Below, piece by piece: positions 34,389 through 43,452 of a stretch of DNA of 64,000 nt. A model generated the notes under the pieces. The model was given only the letters and a program-made list of their open reading frames with translations, made no database searches and was not told the DNA's origin. The stretch is from Rhizorhapis sp036570425 (GTDB taxonomy: Bacteria > Pseudomonadota > Alphaproteobacteria > Sphingomonadales > Sphingomonadaceae). The stretch spans positions 1-64,000 of the forward strand of contig DATCYF010000014.1 in NCBI GenBank assembly GCA_036570425.1. The letters run 5' to 3'. Within the stretch, counting starts at the first letter, position 1, and the number at the start of each line of letters is the position of its first letter. The translations under genes were made by a program, and so were the position numbers.

Positions 34389-36866
34389 CTAAAAGCGATA
34401 GCCGAGTGTCACTCCATAGGTTCGCGGTTCACCAATCGATCCTTCAGCAACACCGAAAGATGTGATGAAATCGGCGACGTTGGTAAGGTAGCGCTTCCGC
34501 GTTATGTTACGTCCCCACACCGACAATTCCATTGCCGGGTTGTCCAGGTTGAGGGTGACGCGCGCGTTCAGCAAGCCATAGGCCGGGATAATGCCGACGC
34601 GGTTCGCCAGTTCGTATTGATCCTTGACGTTCTGGGTTGCCTGATCGGCGGCAGTATTCTGATAAGCAGCACGGCGTGAAATATAAGCATAATCCGCATG
34701 CACCGACAACTGGCCAAACGAGATTGGTATAACCTGAGTCGCACCGATATTCCATGTTAGCCGCGGTGCCTGAGGAATTTTCTCACCACTGCGATCGACG
34801 TCGAACGGCTTGAGCGTGCCAGTGGCATTTTGGCCGACGCAGGCTGTCGACGGAAGCCCACGATCGGCCCCGTCGACACAGATGATCTGCGTCTCATTGA
34901 AGGTTCCCTTAACGTACTTTGCCCGCAACAGTGAGAGGCTGCCAGTCACCTCCATGCCCTTCCAGGGAAGGACGGTCGCTTCAAACTCGGCACCATAGCT
35001 GCGCGCCTTGCCAGCGTTGGTCGTATAGGATGTCAGCGACTGAAAGACTGGATCAAAAGTGCGGATATTCCGCTGAACGTCGCTCTGCCAAGCGTGGAAA
35101 ATCGCTACATTGAAGCGCAACTTGCGATCGAACAAGTCAGCCTTGAAGCCTGCTTCGACATCGCGAACATTTTCCGGCTTGAAGGCTGGAGCGATCGAGT
35201 CTCGCAGATTCCACCCCCCAGCCATGGAGGCGCCGCTCGTCTTCGCATATACGAACATCGAGTCGTTCACTTTGTAATCAAGGCCAGCCGTCCAGGCAGG
35301 ATAATCAAAATCGATATCGCGCGTACGGTCGCAGGCGCCGCCCGGGATGTCCCGCTGATCTGCCGGAATCGCACATTCCAGCGTGTCACGATCCAGCCGA
35401 GTGTGCAGCACCAGCTTGCGGCTGTCCCACGTATAGCGCAACCCGCCGGTTGCTCTCAGCCGGTCGGTAAGATGATAGTTGATCTGGCCATAAATAGCCT
35501 TGGAAACGCTGCGGGCATCACCCGAGGTATTGCGAAAAACCTTGGCATTGGGATCAAGTATGCTGAAAGATTTCGCATCGGCCTCCTCATATCCCTTTTC
35601 AATGAAATAATAGAGTCCGCCTATCCATTCCAGCCTTCCCGACTTTCCGGAGAGCTGCAATTCTTCGCTGAACTGTTTTTGCCTGGTGTGCGCGATGAAT
35701 GAGACCAGATTTATTGGCAAACTGTCGATGTCGAGGGTGTCTCCGGACTTTGCCTCGCGATACGCAGTGATTGACTGAAGATTAGCACCACCGAGGTCGA
35801 CATCCAGTGTCGCCGAAACGCCCTTCCCGCTGCTCCGGTTCTGGGGCTTATCGAGATCAGCTTCGCCAGTGTCGTTGTAACCATAGCTGCTGTAAAAGTT
35901 TTTCTTATTCAGCAGATAATCATTCGGATCGATCCCCGTTCCCGCCACTGCATCTCCGACCGTGAAGCCGGGCGAAAGCTCAAAATCGGGATTATAGCCG
36001 ACGAGACCTGTCAACTGGCCGCTATCGCGGAAGCGCGTATAATCACCAGACACAGTCAGCGTGAAAGGCTTATCGGCCGGAGCCCAGCGCAACTGCCCGC
36101 GAACATAGTAGTTTCCGCGCACGTCGGCCGCCGGTCGATCGAGCCTCACGAAACGCCCATATCCGTCCCGCTCGTTATAGGAGCCGGCAAAACGGACAGC
36201 GAGTTCATCCCCCATGAGAGGAATGTTCAGAACTCCCTCATAACGCCGATAGTCATAGTTCCCCACGCTCGCCTTAACCGAGCCTTCAAGATCACCGGTA
36301 GGCGCGTTTGTTGTCAGACTGATAGCGCCGCCTACGGTATTACGCCCGAAAAGCGTGCCCTGCGGTCCACGAAGAACTTCAACGCGAGCGACATCAATGA
36401 GATCGAGATTACTGCCGGTCGGGCGCGCAATATAGACGCCGTCGACATAGATGCCGACCGCCGGGTCCGTAGCGGTGGTTGGCTCGTTTTGACCTTGCCC
36501 GCGGATCGCGACGAACACAATCGAGGTCGGCGCGCCACCTCCCGTCGCAATGCTGAGCGATGGAGCGGTACGCTGCAGATCGGCAACCGCTGTGATCTGC
36601 GCGCGATCCAAGCTGGCCGGGGTCAGGGCGGTGACGGCGACTGGCGTCGTCTGAAGCGCCTCGCTGGAACGGCGGGCAGTCACGATGATATCTTCAAGAC
36701 CGCCCGATTCCGCCGCATTACTGACCGCGTTGGCTTCAGCGGTAGATGCGGGCGCTGGATTGGACACCTCTTCATCCGAGGCCTGTGCGAATGCCGGGCA
36801 ACCGAACAAAGGCACGCCTGCAACTATGAAGATCGAAACCGAAGTCAGCAGCCCAGAAGCGCGCAT
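34389..36866 (-). CDS. TonB-dependent receptor of the accessory island (second)
   Basis: This 825-residue outer-membrane receptor has a signal peptide (about 1-27), a TonB-box-like DIIVTARRSSEALQTTPVAV, a plug with VEVLRGPQGTLFGRNTVGGAI and a barrel ending in LGYRF. Like the first receptor it belongs to the organic-compound importer group of sphingomonads. It leads a minus-strand operon with one subfamily A and one subfamily B kinase, repeating the receptor-kinase association at 21-26 kb. The substrate is unknown. Confidence 0.92.
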   Translation of the reverse strand: MRASGLLTSVSIFIVAGVPLFGCPAFAQASDEEVSNPAPASTAEANAVSNAAESGGLEDIIVTARRSSEALQTTPVAVTALTPASLDRAQITAVADLQRTAPSLSIATGGGAPTSIVFVAIRGQGQNEPTTATDPAVGIYVDGVYIARPTGSNLDLIDVARVEVLRGPQGTLFGRNTVGGAISLTTNAPTGDLEGSVKASVGNYDYRRYEGVLNIPLMGDELAVRFAGSYNERDGYGRFVRLDRPAADVRGNYYVRGQLRWAPADKPFTLTVSGDYTRFRDSGQLTGLVGYNPDFELSPGFTVGDAVAGTGIDPNDYLLNKKNFYSSYGYNDTGEADLDKPQNRSSGKGVSATLDVDLGGANLQSITAYREAKSGDTLDIDSLPINLVSFIAHTRQKQFSEELQLSGKSGRLEWIGGLYYFIEKGYEEADAKSFSILDPNAKVFRNTSGDARSVSKAIYGQINYHLTDRLRATGGLRYTWDSRKLVLHTRLDRDTLECAIPADQRDIPGGACDRTRDIDFDYPAWTAGLDYKVNDSMFVYAKTSGASMAGGWNLRDSIAPAFKPENVRDVEAGFKADLFDRKLRFNVAIFHAWQSDVQRNIRTFDPVFQSLTSYTTNAGKARSYGAEFEATVLPWKGMEVTGSLSLLRAKYVKGTFNETQIICVDGADRGLPSTACVGQNATGTLKPFDVDRSGEKIPQAPRLTWNIGATQVIPISFGQLSVHADYAYISRRAAYQNTAADQATQNVKDQYELANRVGIIPAYGLLNARVTLNLDNPAMELSVWGRNITRKRYLTNVADFITSFGVAEGSIGEPRTYGVTLGYRF

Positions 36867-37432
36867 TCTGATCCTCCCCTTTTTGAGCTTTTGCCCAGAC
36901 GACCCTTGTTTCTGATCGTTTATAGGAAAGTCAGATATGTGCCATAACGATTATTATGTATACAAGAAGTTTTTACATATAATCTGAAGCCAGTTTTGAT
37001 TATGCTTATCGAACTTCCAGCAGGGCACCGGAATGGACTAGCCTAGCCTCACACGCCAAGACAGACAAAAATGAAAGACCCGGCGCCGGCAGATGGCACT
37101 GTCCTAGCTCCAGTCAGCAGACGGTGGCGGATCAGTATCATCTGCTATTAATTTCATTTACGCCCATTTATGCATAACGAACTAGACATACGGACAAATG
37201 AACAATACGATATCCATCGTAGTTGGTCGAACAGCCGGATTCTACGGCGGACAACCCGACGGCACGATCGCAAACGAGAGTCGATCGGTTTCATTGGTAA
37301 GCATAGCGCAGCGTCATTCGGTCGACAGGATGTCGAACAATGCAATCTTCGTGCAGCACGGCTAATGATCGGAGGATTGTCTTTCTTTATATCCGATCGG
37401 CCTCCGGAAACGTATAAAGGACGAAACGCGCC
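36867..37432. other. AT-rich divergent intergenic region
   Basis: About 566 bases separate the second TonB receptor from the molybdopterin oxidoreductase. No gene is supported. The DNA is clearly more AT-rich than its surroundings, and TGTATACA at 36957-36964 is a perfect palindrome of the GT-N2-AC form used by FadR/GntR-type regulators. Both divergent promoters presumably lie here. The segment 37170-37430 is open on the plus strand but lacks protein-like composition. Confidence 0.4.
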
Positions 37433-39658
37433 ATGATCGAGACCCGCATCGGTATCTGTAAAGTATGTTGGGCGACATGCCCGATTGAGGTAACAGTCGA
37501 TAACAACCGCGCGATCAAGGTTGTCGGCGATCGCGAGTCACCGATATATGGCGGATATACCTGTCCGAAGGGGCGGGCGATGCCGGAAGGGCATTATTCG
37601 CCCGATCGGGTCCTTCACGCGCAGCGGCGTCGATCCGACGGTCAATATGAAGCCATCACCACCGACCAGGCGCTCGACGAAATCGCAGCGAAGCTGAAGG
37701 CGATCATCGACGAGCACGGGCCCGAAGCGGTCGCGGTCTATCCCGGCAATGGAAATCTGAGCAATCCACTTAACCCGGTCATGGGAGCCATGTTCATCAT
37801 GGCGATGGGCACGTATCCAGACCGATTCTTCTCCGTCCAGACGATCGATCAGGCAGGCAAGGTGATCGCGCAGGCGCTTCACGGTCGCTGGATGGCAGGA
37901 CCAAATGCATTCGCCAGTTCGGAAACCTGGATCATGGTCGGCACTAATCCGGTAATCTCCAAGCAGGGCCTCTCGATCAACCCGGGTCAGACCGTGAAGC
38001 AGGCCGTGAAGAACGGGATGAAGCTGATTGTAGTCGATCCGCGCAAGACAGAATCTGCCAAACACGCCTTTCTGCATATTCAGCCGCAACCCGGCCAAGA
38101 TTCAACATTGCTTGCAGGCTTCCTGCACGTCATCTTCGCCGAAGAGCTTTACGACGCGGATTTCGTGACGGCCAATGCCGTTGGCTTCGATGTGCTCAAG
38201 CGCGCCGTGGCCGGCTTCACCCCCGACCATGTATCGAGGGTGGTTGGTGTACCGAAGAATCAAATACTGCTGGCTGCGCGCACCTTCGCCGCCGCTAAGA
38301 GCGGTTGTGTGGTGACCGCTACAGGTGCCCACTTTCCACTCCATGGCACCCTTGCCGAATATTTGGCCCTGTGCATCAACACAGTTTGCGGACGCTGGGT
38401 CAGGGCGGGACAGCCACACAGTCAACCGCATGTGCTCCTGCCCGGGGTGGACATCCGCGCCCAACCCTATGCGCCCTATCAACCATGGGATTACAGCATC
38501 CGCAGCCGGATCAACGCCCTACCACGAACAGTGGTCGGCGCGCCCACGGGGACACTTCCCGACGAGATCCTGACCCCCGGGAAAGGTCAGGTGCGTGCGC
38601 TAATTTGCTCGGGTAGCAATCCCATGGTGTCGCTGCCGGACCAGATGCGGGCTTTCGAGGCGCTCGGCTCACTCGACCTCCTCGTGTCGTTGGACGTTGA
38701 AATGTCAAACACAGCGCGGATGGCCCATTATGTCATTCCCGACAAAATGTCGATGGAAACGCCGGGGGTCACTCAATTCACCGAGTCGATGAAATATTAC
38801 GGTATCTGGACGGGCGGCTACGAGCAACCTTATGCCATGTACGCACCGGCGATCGTACCGCCCCCGGAGAACTCCGACACGATTGAAAGCTGGGAATTCT
38901 TCTACGAAATTGCAAAACGGCTCGGACGGCAGATAGTCTATCATGCAAATTCCGCCGGGACCGGCGAGCATTGGGACAAGCTCCCCATCCCCTTCCCCCT
39001 CCCTCTTGATAGGCGTCCGACGACGGAGGAGATGTTCGAGTTCATGTGCGCCGGCTCACGCGTGCCTTTGTCGGAAGTAAAGCGGCATGTTCACGGCAAG
39101 TTGTTTGACGAGCTCGACATCACCGTGAAGCCGCGCGCCTCCGATTGCGACGCGATGCTCCAGCTTGGCGATCCCACCATGATCGCTGAACTTGACATCG
39201 TGCTCAACGAAAACGGTGATACCGCTGTTCCCAGCGCGGAATTCCCGCTAATGATGACGCCACGGCGCACCAACGAAATGATGAACTCGATCGGCCGGCA
39301 AAACCCGAAGCTCGGCGGCAAGAAATCCTATAATCCTGCTTTTCTCAATCCTTCGGACATGGAGCGGTTCGGCGTTTCAGCGGGGGACATTATCCGCATC
39401 CACTCCCTTCATGGCGAAATACTCGGCGTCGCTGAACCCGAGCCGCATCTGCGCATGGGCACGCTGTCAATGTCCCATTGCTATGGCCCGAACCCAGACG
39501 AACCCCTCGATCCGAAGGGACAGGGTGGGTGCACCTCACGGCTAATAGACGCGAACGCCGATTTTGATCCTATCTTCGGCCAGCCTCGGATGGGCGCGAT
39601 CCCCGTCGCGATCGCGCCAATCGAAGATGAGCTGTCGTTGCTCCACGCGGCGGAATAG
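37433..39658 (+). CDS. stand-alone molybdopterin oxidoreductase with 4Fe-4S site
   Basis: This 741-residue protein belongs to the DMSO reductase superfamily. Four cysteines at 9, 12, 16 and 44 form the N-terminal 4Fe-4S site, followed by the molybdopterin-guanine-dinucleotide-binding domains (MVGTNPVIS, IVVDPRKTESA) and a C-terminal cofactor-binding barrel. In the segment that normally supplies the metal ligand I see no cysteine or selenocysteine; Asp139 in SVQTIDQ is a candidate. There is no Tat signal, so it should be cytoplasmic, and no gene for an electron-transfer or membrane subunit is adjacent. The reaction is unknown: oxidation, reduction or hydration of an organic compound are all possible. 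Confidence 0.85.
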   Translation: MIETRIGICKVCWATCPIEVTVDNNRAIKVVGDRESPIYGGYTCPKGRAMPEGHYSPDRVLHAQRRRSDGQYEAITTDQALDEIAAKLKAIIDEHGPEAVAVYPGNGNLSNPLNPVMGAMFIMAMGTYPDRFFSVQTIDQAGKVIAQALHGRWMAGPNAFASSETWIMVGTNPVISKQGLSINPGQTVKQAVKNGMKLIVVDPRKTESAKHAFLHIQPQPGQDSTLLAGFLHVIFAEELYDADFVTANAVGFDVLKRAVAGFTPDHVSRVVGVPKNQILLAARTFAAAKSGCVVTATGAHFPLHGTLAEYLALCINTVCGRWVRAGQPHSQPHVLLPGVDIRAQPYAPYQPWDYSIRSRINALPRTVVGAPTGTLPDEILTPGKGQVRALICSGSNPMVSLPDQMRAFEALGSLDLLVSLDVEMSNTARMAHYVIPDKMSMETPGVTQFTESMKYYGIWTGGYEQPYAMYAPAIVPPPENSDTIESWEFFYEIAKRLGRQIVYHANSAGTGEHWDKLPIPFPLPLDRRPTTEEMFEFMCAGSRVPLSEVKRHVHGKLFDELDITVKPRASDCDAMLQLGDPTMIAELDIVLNENGDTAVPSAEFPLMMTPRRTNEMMNSIGRQNPKLGGKKSYNPAFLNPSDMERFGVSAGDIIRIHSLHGEILGVAEPEPHLRMGTLSMSHCYGPNPDEPLDPKGQGGCTSRLIDANADFDPIFGQPRMGAIPVAIAPIEDELSLLHAAE

Positions 39659-39695
39659 GGGTAACCAAACAATATTTGAAATATAATAGAGCAAA

Positions 39696-39724
39696 GGCCC
39701 TGCTCGCAAACTGCGAGCAGGGCC
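39696..39724. terminator. bidirectional hairpin terminator
   Basis: A perfect 13-base-pair stem (GGCCCTGCTCGCA and its complement) closes on a three-base loop between the convergent oxidoreductase and outer-membrane-protein genes. Three bases TTT followed by a T/A-rich run lie on the minus-strand side, so termination of the outer-membrane-protein transcript is best supported. Confidence 0.7.
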
Positions 39725-39740
39725 TCCGGTTCGAAGCTAC

Positions 39741-40397
39741 TTAAAAGCGAAATCCATAGCTGGCTACGATCTGGTGTCGATCAGTATCGACATCGAAACG
39801 GCTGCTGGTGGCACCATCGAGAAAATGAATATGGCCGCGATTGTAGTTTGAGTAGCGGTATTCCACTTTCGCAAAGGAATTGGAGCCGATGGCGTGCTCG
39901 ACGCCTGCACCAACGCGCCAGCCATCCAGCTTGAAGTTGGTGTCTGTCTCCTCGTCGGTGTCCCCCGCGAGAACGTTCAGCTTTTCATTTGTATAACCAC
40001 CCTTCACATACACCAGCATGGAAGGAGTGGCCAGAATGCCGGCACGGGCGCCCACATAGATGTCGCGGCCCGCATCAACCCGGCCAAAGCCGAAATCATC
40101 GACATAAGAGTGCCGGTCGCTTTTGGCAGTAGAGTCCGTGAGTTCAGCCTCTACGCCCAGCACGGCCCCGCCAACGGCGATGTCATATCCAATTCCCAAG
40201 CCATAGAGCAGACCATCGACCGATTGATCATCCCGGCCATTGTCATTGTCGATGTCACTTCCGGCGCCCACATGATCATAGCCGATCAGGCCTTCCACGC
40301 GCGGTCCGGTGAAGGTGGAATTGGTATCCTGCGCGAACGCTGGTGAGGTGAGGGCTGCGGCCCCCGCGAAAAGAGTTGCGACGATTATTTTATTCAT
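39741..40397 (-). CDS. outer-membrane beta-barrel protein (OmpA/opacity-like)
   Basis: This 218-residue protein has a clear signal peptide (residues 1-22, cut after AFA) and an eight-strand barrel pattern of alternating residues, ending in the canonical YGFRF. It resembles the opacity-protein/Omp25-type porin family of alphaproteobacteria. Repeated short segments GLGIGYDI and VKGGYTNEKL mark strands. It is monocistronic with a hairpin terminator. A structural or adhesion role is likely; no substrate can be named. Confidence 0.88.
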   Translation of the reverse strand: MNKIIVATLFAGAAALTSPAFAQDTNSTFTGPRVEGLIGYDHVGAGSDIDNDNGRDDQSVDGLLYGLGIGYDIAVGGAVLGVEAELTDSTAKSDRHSYVDDFGFGRVDAGRDIYVGARAGILATPSMLVYVKGGYTNEKLNVLAGDTDEETDTNFKLDGWRVGAGVEHAIGSNSFAKVEYRYSNYNRGHIHFLDGATSSRFDVDTDRHQIVASYGFRF

Positions 40398-40689
40398 AAC
40401 TGCTCCATATTAAACCTCCCCATGACGGGGACGTATTTGAAGCAATTGTGCGCCGCCTTGGTTTCATCAACGCCAGATAAACGGGGAAACTGGCGTATTT
40501 TTATCACATTCGAACTGCCTATGCTGAGTGCGGTTTTTAGAGCGCCGCTCAGTTTGGTGCATGCGAAAACAAATATAGAGCGCCAGCAACGATCAAGGTC
40601 CCCCGCGAGGATACTCGAAGTGGATTTGAGGATAGCGCACCGAAATCCCTGCATGATTGACGCGCCGCAACGTAACGGTTATCGGCAGC

Positions 40690-40862
40690 ATCGCGACAGG
40701 TTCCCCGGTAACGGGGATGAAAATGGGAACGGGGTAAAAGTCCCGGCTGCCCCTGCAACTGTGAGCGGTGAGCCATCGGACCACATGCCATTGGGATCAA
40801 AAGATCCTGAGAAGGCGGTCCGAACCGGCGTTGACCCGCGAGCCAGGAGACCTGCCCGTCGC
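40690..40862 (+). promoter_or_regulatory. cobalamin (B12) riboswitch
   Basis: This leader carries the conserved parts of the adenosylcobalamin riboswitch: GAAAATGGGAA with GGGTAAAAGTCCC near 40718-40744, CCCCTGCAACTGTGAG near 40750-40764, and the B12 box GCCAGGAGACCTGCC at 40842-40856. It lies about 150 bases upstream of btuB and should repress the whole cobalamin operon when the vitamin is plentiful. Whether it stops transcription or translation is not evident. Confidence 0.93.
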
Positions 40863-41014
40863 CGTCGTTCTTCGCGCGGACAGGGTGTGCCGAGCGGACG
40901 GGGGTGAACCCGAGAGACGACATGTTTGGACCGCGTTTTCGCGGAGACGTGTCGTGCGCCTGACGGCTTCGGCACCTCTTGCGAGCGTGGCCCTTCGTTC
41001 AGGGGTGCCCGCTA

Positions 41015-42973
41015 ATGTTGAAGTTTGTTTTCTGTTTGTCCCTTTTGCTGTCCACTGCCGCCTACGCAGAGGATTTTCCGCAAACGGCGCCCGCGCCGGA
41101 TGCGGCAACCGCTGCGGAGACGAATATGATCGTCGTCACCGCCACGCGAACCTTGACGCTGATCGATCAGGTGCCAGCTTCTGTCACCGTCCTGGGCAAG
41201 GCGGCGATCGACCGCGCTCAGGATATCGGCGTTTCCGAACTGCTGCTCCGGACGCCCGGGGTCAGCCTGTCGCGCAATGGTGGTTATGGCGCTGCGACAT
41301 CGCTGCGCATTCGCGGTGCGGAAACCGATCAGACCGTGGTGGTGATCGACGGAGTAAAACTCAACGATCCTTCCTCTGCCGGGGGTGGCTATAATTTCGC
41401 CCATCTGCTCATCGGGGATGCGGCGCGTATCGAAGTGCTGCGTGGCCCACAATCTATTCTCTGGGGCAGCCAAGCCATTGGCGGCGTCGTCAATGTCGTC
41501 ACCGCCCTGCCTGAACGATCGCTGGAGGGCAGCTTCGATGTCGAGGCTGGATCTCGTCAAACGGTGAGCGCGCGCGCTGCCGTCGGAGGCAAGACGGGGT
41601 CTGTGCGTTGGCGGATCGGTGGCCAAACCTTCACGACCGAGGGCATATCAGCCCTCGCCCCCGCTTTCGGAGGGCGTGAAACCGACGGATATATAAACCG
41701 CAACGTCAACGGGCGTGTCGAAGTGGCGCTCACCAAAGGCGTTACGGCGGATTTCCGAACCTATTATTCCCATGGGCGAATCGAGATCGACGCCAGCAGC
41801 GGGGATACATCGGAATATGCCCTGAACCGTGAGTTTGTCGGGTACGGCGGGCTCAATATCGACCTGCTAGAGGGTCGGTTCCGCAACCGCTTTGGATATG
41901 GCTACACCAATACCAGCCGCGACAACTACAACCCGGCGCGATCAAGGCCGCAGACTTTCGACTCCGCTGGACGGAACGAACGCCTAGAATATCAGGGCAG
42001 TCTCTCAATTACCCAAGGTTTGACGGCGCTGTTCGGCATTGAGAATGAGCGCTCGCGCTTCCGTAGCGTCTCACCACCAGCGTCACTCTCCACGCCGGTT
42101 CCTCCGTTCGCGCGGGGCTCCGCCGAAATCACAAGCGTCTATGGCCAATTGCGTGTCGAACCTCTGTCAGGACTCACTCTTACAGGGGGTGTGCGGAACG
42201 ATGATCACAGCCGGTTCGGTGGAGAGACCTTGTTTTCGGCGGGCGGCATCTGGGTTCTGCCCACCAACACCGCTCTTCGGGCGAGCTATGGCGAAGGCTT
42301 CAAGGCTCCGACGCTCTACCAGCTTTTTTCCGAATATGGCAACGTCGCGCTTAGACCGGAGCAGGCGCACGGATGGGAAGTTGGCGCTGAACAGCGGTTC
42401 TTGGGCGGAAGGCTGAACCTGGGCGCAACCTATTTCGAGCGCACCACGACTGATCAGATCATATACGATAGTTGCGCGCCCACTTCGGCCGACCCGCTGT
42501 GCTTCCAACCAGGGGCAAATATTTCTCGCTGGGGCTATTATCAGAACGTCTCCCGTGCGGAAGCACAAGGCATCGAGGTTCAGGCCGCCGCCCAGCTAAT
42601 TGACGGCCTCTCCATAGACGGAAACTATAGCTGGACATTGGCGGAAGACCGCTCGCCCGGATCGGAAAACCTTGGCAAATGGCTGCCTCGTCGCCCGCGC
42701 AATACGGCCAATGGATCGATCAGCTATGCTTGGCGGTTCGGCCTTACGACTGGCGTGGCAATCCGCTGGTCGGGGCACAGTTTTGACAACGCAGCGAACT
42801 CAACACGGCTTGATGCCTATACGCTCGTCGACCTGCGCGCCGAGTATGCGCTGTCGCCGCGATTTCGCCTGTTCGGGCGCGTCGAGAACATCTTCGATGA
42901 AAGCTATATGACGGCCTATCGCTACGGCACGCTTGGCCGCAGCTTCTATGCCGGCATGAGGGCGCGCTTCTGA
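41015..42973 (+). CDS. btuB: TonB-dependent vitamin B12 receptor
   Basis: This outer-membrane receptor (652 residues) imports cobalamin. It has a signal peptide (about 1-18), a TonB-box-like MIVVTATR, the plug signature IEVLRGPQSILWGSQAIGGVV typical of BtuB, and a barrel ending in MRARF. The ATG at 41015 opens directly into the signal peptide; the frame extends 12 codons upstream. It is the first gene after a cobalamin riboswitch and is followed by cobalamin assembly genes, which makes the BtuB assignment firm. Confidence 0.93.
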   Translation: MLKFVFCLSLLLSTAAYAEDFPQTAPAPDAATAAETNMIVVTATRTLTLIDQVPASVTVLGKAAIDRAQDIGVSELLLRTPGVSLSRNGGYGAATSLRIRGAETDQTVVVIDGVKLNDPSSAGGGYNFAHLLIGDAARIEVLRGPQSILWGSQAIGGVVNVVTALPERSLEGSFDVEAGSRQTVSARAAVGGKTGSVRWRIGGQTFTTEGISALAPAFGGRETDGYINRNVNGRVEVALTKGVTADFRTYYSHGRIEIDASSGDTSEYALNREFVGYGGLNIDLLEGRFRNRFGYGYTNTSRDNYNPARSRPQTFDSAGRNERLEYQGSLSITQGLTALFGIENERSRFRSVSPPASLSTPVPPFARGSAEITSVYGQLRVEPLSGLTLTGGVRNDDHSRFGGETLFSAGGIWVLPTNTALRASYGEGFKAPTLYQLFSEYGNVALRPEQAHGWEVGAEQRFLGGRLNLGATYFERTTTDQIIYDSCAPTSADPLCFQPGANISRWGYYQNVSRAEAQGIEVQAAAQLIDGLSIDGNYSWTLAEDRSPGSENLGKWLPRRPRNTANGSISYAWRFGLTTGVAIRWSGHSFDNAANSTRLDAYTLVDLRAEYALSPRFRLFGRVENIFDESYMTAYRYGTLGRSFYAGMRARF

Positions 42974-43044
42974 TGCGCGTCGAAACGAATGCTGCACATG
43001 AGCCGCATCACGCCACACAACATGACCGTACAGGAGGCAAGGCA

Positions 43045-43452
43045 ATGCTCAAAAGGGTAGAAGATGGACCTGCGGTGGTGGCCTGCAGCACCTGCCGCCA
43101 TTCGAGCAAGGCGAAGGAGGATGCCGCAGGCGTGCGCGGCGGCGCGCGAATGGTTGAGGCGTTACGCGCCGTGAAGGAATCTGATCCGCGCTATGCGAGC
43201 ATCGCCGTGCAGGAGATGTCCTGCCTGTTCGCCTGTAGCGATCACTGTACCGCCCATCTGCGCGCGCCCGACAAGATCGGCTATGTCATGGGCCGCTTTG
43301 CCCCCAGCGAGGTCACCGCCCGCGCAATTCTTGACTATGCCGTCCTTTATGCCGCGAGCAAGCATGGCCAGGTGCCATATAGTCAATGGCCAGAGGGGAT
43401 AAAGGGCCACTTCATCACCCGCACCCCGCCGCCAGGATATGTAGCGGAATGA
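43045..43452 (+). CDS. DUF1636 family cysteine-rich protein
   Basis: This small protein (135 residues from the chosen start) has cysteine pairs CSTC near the N-terminus and CLFACSDHC in the middle, as in the DUF1636 family, whose thioredoxin-like ferredoxin fold probably binds metal or an iron-sulphur cluster. The ATG at 43045 is preferred for its AGGAGG ribosome-binding site; an ATG at 42973 overlapping the btuB stop is possible. Its stop overlaps cobT as ATGA. The family recurs in B12 gene clusters, suggesting a role in cobalt handling or corrinoid reduction, but this is inference. Confidence 0.8.
   Translation: MLKRVEDGPAVVACSTCRHSSKAKEDAAGVRGGARMVEALRAVKESDPRYASIAVQEMSCLFACSDHCTAHLRAPDKIGYVMGRFAPSEVTARAILDYAVLYAASKHGQVPYSQWPEGIKGHFITRTPPPGYVAE

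Noticed and set aside
37170..37436. 88-codon plus-strand open frame before the molybdopterin oxidoreductase
   Set aside because: No ribosome-binding site or protein-like composition; it lies in an AT-rich control region.
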